Positions 57,814 to 64,000 of a DNA stretch of 64,000 bases are shown here, piece by piece. The position numbers and the translations under genes are program-made. The notes beneath the pieces are model-generated. The model made no database searches and was not told the origin of the DNA. It saw only the letters and a program-made list of their open reading frames with translations. The stretch lies in assembly GCA_033807695.1 (NCBI GenBank), contig CM066302.1:3720001-3784000 (forward strand), written 5' to 3'. Every line of letters begins with the position of its first letter. Position 1 is the first letter of the stretch. The stretch is from Daedaleopsis sinensis (taxonomy: Eukaryota > Basidiomycota > Agaricomycetes > Polyporales > Polyporaceae).

Positions 57814-60562
57814 CTAAGCGTCATTCACAAGCATAAGTCCCTCGTCATCGCTGTCGCTAGCACCGTCAGCCTCCTGCTGCACTTCTGCCGAAGCATCCGC
57901 CACTGCTGCAGCGGTTTGACCCTTCCCTGCCTTCGAACGCCGCCCTGACGTCGTGCGCCGTTGGAGCATCACCTTGCGTGCGTCTTCGATGATCTCGGAC
58001 CATTCGTCGCCACCCAAATCGTCGATCACCTTCAAGATATTAGTAACCTTCTTGTCGCTCTTCTCGCGCTTCCGGGTGGCATCCCAATAGATCTTGTCGG
58101 AGTAGTTGTCGGCGGAGAACCATCCAGCACGCCCTTTGGGTGGGGACCACTCTCCCGATTGATAGTGTGTGAGAGTATGCATTGCCTGTCAAAGGAATAG
58201 CCGCGTCAGGACGAGCAAGTACATGGAAAAACCCCGCTGAATGGCGAGTGTCGACTCACGGCAAGAACGGCCATACAGAGCGCACCACGGGGGTAGTCTC
58301 CCATACGCTCCTGGGGGTTAACAGCATAGAGCTCGGAGATGTGATGTGCCAGGATTCCAACGATCAATGTGCTTCGCATACGTCCCTACAACAGTACAAT
58401 CAGTGTCAGTGATGATTGCTCGTCCAAACACAGGGAGTGAACAAGAGACTCAACAATTTTGCGGAGGCCTTCGTTCCACTCTGCGTAGAAGAACGGGGCC
58501 GCCCCCTTCCCATCGCCCAAGAGATATGTCGCATACGCACCTACATTGCTAGGTTGCGAAAATACTTCAGCAAGATCGGGGTCGGAGGCGAGGATTTCTT
58601 TAAACGTCTCGGTGCCTGTGGTCGCAAACTTGGCGCGCCAGTCGTTGAGCTTCTGCTGGATCTGCGAAGACTTCAGCACAACATGAGGACAGGAATGTGC
58701 ACATCGTAAAACGTACAAGTCTATGGCACTTATCTCCTTCGTGAAGAGGATGAACTTGCGCGAGGTTACCAAATGCCTGCAGATGGAGAGTCTTGAACTC
58801 GTTCAACGTGACTTCCTGCCAAGGGTCGAGAGTGCCGGCAAACTGTCGGGCAAGGGGAACGAAGCGCTCGGTGAAGAGTGTTTGCATCGACTGCGGGATA
58901 TGGCGTAGGGTGACAGACTTGGACTCGGAGGTGTTACCTGTCCCCGCGGCTCCGACTGGGCCATTACCTGTGCGCTTGCGGGATTTCTTATTCAATGTAC
59001 CAGAGTCCGCTGATTTGGCGTCGGTACCAGGCTCTCCGGGAATTCTCGAAGGCGGTACAATCTTGGTGAGTGTGTGCTGCACGACAGGACTTTAGAGAGA
59101 ATCGGAGGGGGGGGGGGGGGCGCACTGGCAGTGCGATATTGACGGGCTGATAGAGTGCTGATGGACGTACCGTGATAGCAGCAATGCTCTGCGGTGGAGG
59201 CCCTCCCTGATCGCGTCCAGTCTCACTACTCAAATTCATGCTGATGTCAAGATCATCGGCGGCCATGAAGACCGGATGAGCCTTGGCACGATAGCGAAGA
59301 GCATCGCTGACATTGGAGATAGGAGCTGTTTGGGTGGGGAAGTACGCGATTACATGTCGCGTACCAAGGAGTTCAATGATCACTTACTCGCGGGCACTTC
59401 AGCAGGTTCGATGAGCTCCTGTCTCTCCTCCTTCTCGCTGGTGTCGCCACCAGATAGGCTGCTGGGTGGGCGCGAAGGTGATCGAGAAGAGCCGGTGGAC
59501 CTGGGGATGGAGACTGAAGTCGCTGGCGTTGTGGAACGGCCGCGAGGCTGGCGGCTACTAATAATGTCCATCCAGTTCGGTACTAACCCTGTACTTGTTC
59601 CATGGCTGCTATGGTTCTGTCTGGGTTTCTTGGGAGCTGGGGGACCGGTCGTCTTGGTGGCTCTAATGCAAGTAATGTGCATGAGATGGGTAGATTCATG
59701 TGCATGTAGGATGGTATAAGTTAAAGAGCAACGTACAGTGTGCGCTCGGGTTCTCCCATAGCATCCTGCTTCCTTTTTCCCACCGCCTGAGTTGCTCTCC
59801 GAGCTGACGGAGCGCGCTTCTTCTTGCCTCTGGCCTTCTCGTACGCCTTCTCGTACGTGTCGCTTTCATCTCCCGAAGAGCTCTCCTCTGACTCGTCTTG
59901 ATTCATAGGTTGAAACGGAGGATCTCGCTCGGAGTCGTCATCCGAGTCTGCGGCGGCGCGGATGGCGGGGGAACCCTGGGAGTCGAAGCTATTGCGTAAG
60001 TCTTCAGAGTCGACATATTCAACTTGTTCCTGATCCTCTTCTTCTACTAATGAAAGTTATCAGCACAGATCTGTTCTAGGGATTGAACACGACATTGTCG
60101 AACCTACACTGTTGACCGGCTGCGATAGGTGTGTCAATGATGTTAGCTGATTCACCGGATACGACACTAAACATGTATAGACTCGAACGTACATTTGTTT
60201 GCCTGCCCTCCTCTGGGGCCCGACGGCGGGAGCACAATCTTGAGGGACTTGTGGCGAGGTCGGTCGGAATCCAAAGACTCGGGATCGGGACCGCTGACTT
60301 GAACATCAAATGCAGGAAGGGTGTCGTTCTGCGTGGGGCTGTCTTCACTCAGCCCTGCCTCAATATCTTGAACGCGGTGCTGGGCAGCCTTCGCTTTTTC
60401 CGCAGCTCGGGTCTTCGCCTTGACCTTCTGCTCTGCCGCCTCCTTGACCTCAGCGGGGCTCCTGCGCGGCTTTGGCATGTCAGGGGCGCCAACAACGCGA
60501 TTCTTGTTCGTGGGCCGTGTCTCAAGGGCGGGGGGAAGCTCGATGCGAACACGAGGGCCCAT
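57814..60562 (-). CDS. Large hydrophilic protein, divergent partner of the transposase
   Basis: Nine exons on the minus strand: 60562-60193, 60119-60108 (12 nt), 60046-59737, 59662-59388, 59325-59171, 59076-58717, 58670-58455, 58385-58260 and 58185-57814; 731 residues. The N-terminal 400 residues are charged and disordered (AAEQKVKAKTRAAEKAKA, EEEDQEQVEYVDSEDLR, a KARGKKKRAP basic patch). The ordered C-terminal half includes FVPLARQFAGTLDPWQEVTL, VGAYATYLLGDGKGAAPFFY, TLIVGILAHHISELY and DEWSEIIEDARKVMLQRR. It ends with an acidic tail (SDSDDEGLML). Intron 5 holds a run of 14 G (59107-59120). Proteins of this look recur in basidiomycete genomes but have no named domain known to me. It starts 259 bp from the transposase and is transcribed away from it, so it may be an accessory DNA-binding protein of the element. 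Confidence 0.7.
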
Positions 60563-60821
60563 GATGGAGGGGGAGGGGGACAAACTTGACGCCGCACGGT
60601 CGTGAAGATTGAGCGATTTTCTGGGCGGTGGTCCGTGCGGCGGGGGCTCCTGCTTACGCAAGCGCTGTGGCACCAAGTCCTCCCCCCAGAATTGAGGGCG
60701 CGACTCGCAACAGCTCAGTCTCTCCTTCACTTTGCTCTTCTGGATCTATCGACGGCAACCTTGCACTATTCGACCACACAGTACCCCGTCTGTCACCACT
60801 CAGACTCGTTCTACTAGTAGC
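60563..60821. promoter_or_regulatory. Shared intergenic region between divergent transposon genes
   Basis: 259 bp separate the two start codons (60562 minus, 60822 plus), so both promoters must lie here. No TATA box is evident on either side. Confidence 0.5.
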
Positions 60822-63800
60822 ATGGGCCGCTCGACCAAGCATGTATTCCGTCGCCGCAATATTGTGTGTCCCTATGCAGCACAAGGATGCAATCAACTCT
60901 TCTCCGACCACTCAGGAATGACTAGGCATGTCAACGCCAAGCATCGTCGCCTTGTACAACGTCCACACACGCCTTCAAGTTCATCTGCTCCTTTGCCGCC
61001 TCCCCCGAGTCCTGGCCCCCACTTGCATACCTCCTCGCCCCCTCCGATCTTCCAGGATGATCAGCCTCCAGCCAGTAGTCCCGAGCCGCCTTCTCCCGGC
61101 CCCGGTAGCTCACCAAATCGCACAATGCCCCAACCCTCATCATCTTCAACTCGCAGTCGTTCACGGGTAGAGTACCACCCTTTAATGAATGGTACGTCTT
61201 GACCGATCTGCTCGTGCTTTCGTGATCAGATTCAGCTAAGTACTAATGTTCCTTATCCACTAGCGCGACGATGCGACGAGCATGGAAACTTTCTGCCAGA
61301 GGGAGCTCCCCCACCCGCACCGCCGCCTCGTGCTCATCCCATTGGCAACAGCTACTATCCGTTCCAGTCCCGCGCACACTTTGAGTTGGCCGACTTCTTG
61401 TACCGCCGCGAGCAGATGTCGGGGAAGAAGTTGGATGAACTTATGCAGATCCTTGCCTGCTTCTTTGCCGAAGGACAGGACCCCCCGTTTGCCGGCCGTG
61501 CTGATCTCTACGACCACATACGGTTAATCAACAATGGCGAACCGGACTGGGAACACTTCTCGATCGTTCACAACGGACCTGCAGTAGATACGCCGCGCGC
61601 GGTACCCGCATGGAAGATCAAGGAGTATATGGTGTTCTTCCGCGACCCCCGCCGGGTCCTTCACAATCAAATGGCCAATCCAGACTTCCAGGATGATAGC
61701 GATTATGTGCCCAAGCGTGTGTATAACGAGAAGGGACAACGCGTCTACAAGGACTTTGCGTCGGGAGACTGGGTGTGGGGCCAAGCGGTATGTGTAACAC
61801 TTCGTGTTCTTTCGTGAATCATACCAGGGCCTGTCTCGAACTGAACGAATGTTCTCTTAGAACACGCTCAGCATGGATCCCCGAAATCATGGCGCCACAC
61901 TCAACACGATAATTCTGGGCAGTGACAAGACTACTGTCTCCGTCGCAACAGGGCAGAATGAATACTATCCCTTGTACCTCACGAATGGATGGGTGACGAA
62001 CAGTGTACGCCGTGCCCATCGCAATGCAATCACCCTCATCGGCTTTCTTGCCATTCCCAAATGTGCGTCACACATTGTTCACTCTCAGTACCATATCCCC
62101 TCCCAATCTTTAAGCAACGACTGTACTCGCCGAGGGCTGCATCATCGCTGTGAGCTCCGACCTTGGGGCCCGGATGGTCTCCCTCGTCGCTGTTCAGCCG
62201 TCACACTGGCGTTCTCCGTATCATTCTCTGCGCATTCTACACCATCACCTACTACTCCTGACGGCCCGTTTATAGCGGATAGACAGTACACGAACGACCC
62301 CGAGTTCCGCAAATTCCGACGGGAACTTTTTCACACCTCCTTGCAATACATCTTCGAGCGGCTTCGCCCGTATATGACCACGTTCGACATTGTTCGGTGT
62401 GGCGATGGATACTACCGTCGGGTGATCTATGGCTTCGGCCCGTATATTGCCGACTATCCAGAACAAGTCCTACTGGCTTGCACCGTTCAAGGCTGGTGTC
62501 CGAAGTCAGTATGTTCAAATATTGACCTGTGCGCTCGGACGCTGACCTTGATCAACGCGCAGATGTGCAGCTCCCCCAGATGACCTTGATACCGGTCAGC
62601 ATCCACGACGATCTCATGAGCTGACAGCCGCCCACCTGGACGAAGGTCTCAGCATGCGTGATCTTTGGGATGGGCACGGAATTATTAGCTATCTTACGGT
62701 GTGTTTTGATTTCTCGACATTACCACACCGATGAGTGAGCTCATCTGTGACTTGGATCTGTATAGCCGTTCACCGCCTACTTCCCCCGCGCTGACATTCA
62801 TGAGCTGATTGCTCCCGACCTACTTCATCAAATCATTAAGGGCACGTTTAAGGACCATTTGGTTACGTGGGTAGAAGAATATCTCATTCTGACGCATGGC
62901 AAGACGGCCGCCGCCGAGATCATGGCCGATATTGACCGAAAGTACGTGCCATATAAGTCTGATCTGACCAGCGAGTTGCTGACCTCCGAGTTCATGGTCC
63001 TCCAGAATTGCGGCCGCCCCAGCCTTCCCAGGACTACGACGCTTCCCCGAAGGACGTGGGTTCAAGCAATGGACCGGCGACGACTCGAAAGCGCTCATGA
63101 AGGTAAATATCTCAATAGCTGCATGCAATATGCAGATGCACGAGTTTCGCTACACTAATATACGCACCATTAGGTTTATCTACCTGCTATAGCCGGCCAT
63201 TTACCCCCTCAGATGGTGCGCGCAATCAGCGCGTTCCTCGACTTCTGCTATCTAGTCCGACGGGATACCATCGATGAGGACACCTTGACTGAAATTGACG
63301 ACGCACTTACTCGATTTCATCAAGAGCGCGAGATATTCGTGACCAGCGGTGTGCGTGAGACGATTTCCCTCCCACGACAACACGCGATGAAGCACTACAT
63401 TCGCAACATCCGTCTATTTGGATCACCCAACGGCCTCTGTTCTTCGATGATGGAAGCCAAGCATATCGTGGCCGTCAAGCGACCGTACAGGCGATCCAGC
63501 AAGAACAACGCTCTCGGCCAGATTCTAATGACCAATGAGCGCCTCGACAAGCTCGCCGCCCTCCGTGTTGACCTAGTTGCGCGTGGCCTTCTCGACGGTG
63601 TATGCCCTCGCCTACCCGACTACATGCGACGTATCGCCGAGATCAATCGCTCTCTCCATATTGACTCCGATTCTAGTTCGGATTCCGACCACGATCATGA
63701 TCCTAGCTTAGAATGTATGTGACACGTCTGGCTTTACATGCGCCGTACAGTTTAATTGCCAATAACTGACTTATGAACCTCGCAGCTCTGCCGGGAGGGT

Positions 63801-64000
63801 CTGCTATGACCGAAGCCCGTCTCCCACACGGCCTCGAGGACGATCATGACGACGATTCCGGAACTGTTAATGAGCTGGACGTACTGGCAGAGGTCGTGCT
63901 TGCAAAGACCCCAGGTATGTCTGAATCCTCTGCAACTGGCCGCTGTGTTACGGTCGCTTCTCACATACTATGCGACCTTACTGACTCGTGCACCACAGTC
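60822..64000 (+). CDS. Plavaka-type transposase with N-terminal C2H2 finger (partial)
   Basis: Exons 60822-61191, 61264-61787, 61861-62062, 62276-62504, 62563-62698, 62766-62941, 63006-63102, 63174-63714 and 63786-63914, with a likely next acceptor at 63997-63998; 801 codons in view, then off the edge. A C2H2-like finger sits at Cys16, Cys23, His36 and His41 (CPYAAQGCNQLF ... RHVNAKH). A Pro/Ser-rich linker precedes the conserved body: YGFGPYIADYPEQVLLACTV, YFPRADIHELIAPDLLHQII, KGTFKDHLVTWVEEYL, FPEGRGFKQWTGDDSKALMK and RLFGSPNGLCSSMMEAKHIV. These match the Plavaka transposase family of fungi (CACTA/CMC-related, RNase H fold). Intron 3 is 213 nt, longer than the rest. No stop or frameshift was found, so the copy may be active or young. 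Confidence 0.88.

Larger units (their letters stand above)
57500..64000. mobile_element. Plavaka-like (CACTA-related) DNA transposon, right end beyond the window
   Basis: Defined by the transposase gene at 60822 onward, the divergent gene at 57814-60562 and the ACCTTR motif cluster near 57.5 kb. The left edge is approximate and no terminal inverted repeat was identified; the right end lies outside. Whether the divergent gene belongs to the element is inference. Confidence 0.6.

Overview
This window is nuclear DNA of a basidiomycete fungus, most likely a wood-decaying polypore (Agaricomycetes, Polyporales type). The evidence is intron-dense genes with 45-70 nt introns, a secreted class II manganese peroxidase of the white-rot kind, a polyporopepsin-like aspartic protease, a DUF6533 membrane protein, BCK1-like kinase relatives and a Plavaka-type DNA transposon. 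Exon structures were worked out by hand from splice signals, reading-frame phase and family resemblance; almost all close without stops.

Left third (1-25 kb): the N-terminal part of an F-box protein (1-325, minus) runs off the edge. Repeat-rich DNA follows, then the first of three paralogous seven-helix membrane proteins (2547-4340, minus). A further 4 kb holds a nearly fully palindromic 116 bp MITE with a 9 bp target duplication (5564-5679). Next come a flavin monooxygenase (8300-10472, plus), the second seven-helix paralogue (11235-13071, minus), the manganese peroxidase (15155-16759, minus), purine nucleoside phosphorylase (19591-21105, plus) and a single-exon 720-residue protein of unknown function (21831-23993, plus).

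Middle third (25-48 kb): aspartic protease (25375-27339, minus), a degenerate BCK1-like kinase (27868-29177, minus), DUF6533 protein (30341-32147, plus), secreted ferritin-like protein (32332-33418, minus), third seven-helix paralogue (35655-37454, plus), proteinase K-like protease (38234-39960, plus), MYND zinc-finger protein (40573-42010, plus), a second degenerate BCK1-like kinase (42247-43603, minus), a gene frameshifted by a 25 bp tandem duplication (43962-44928, minus) and a second ferritin-like protein (46862-47943, minus). The two ferritin-like genes share a 6-8-6 inverted repeat at exactly the same distance from their start codons.

Right third (48-64 kb): a probable 2-oxoglutarate/Fe(II)-type oxygenase (48989-50470, minus), 3.7 kb with no supported gene, a cluster of small orphan genes (54.2-57.0 kb, minus) and a Plavaka-like transposon with an open transposase (60822 to the window end, plus) plus a divergently transcribed partner gene (57814-60562, minus).

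The genes do not form one pathway. Themes are extracellular degradation (peroxidase, two proteases, two secreted ferritin-like proteins), repeated duplication and decay of gene families (seven-helix, kinase, ferritin-like and orphan families), and DNA transposons.
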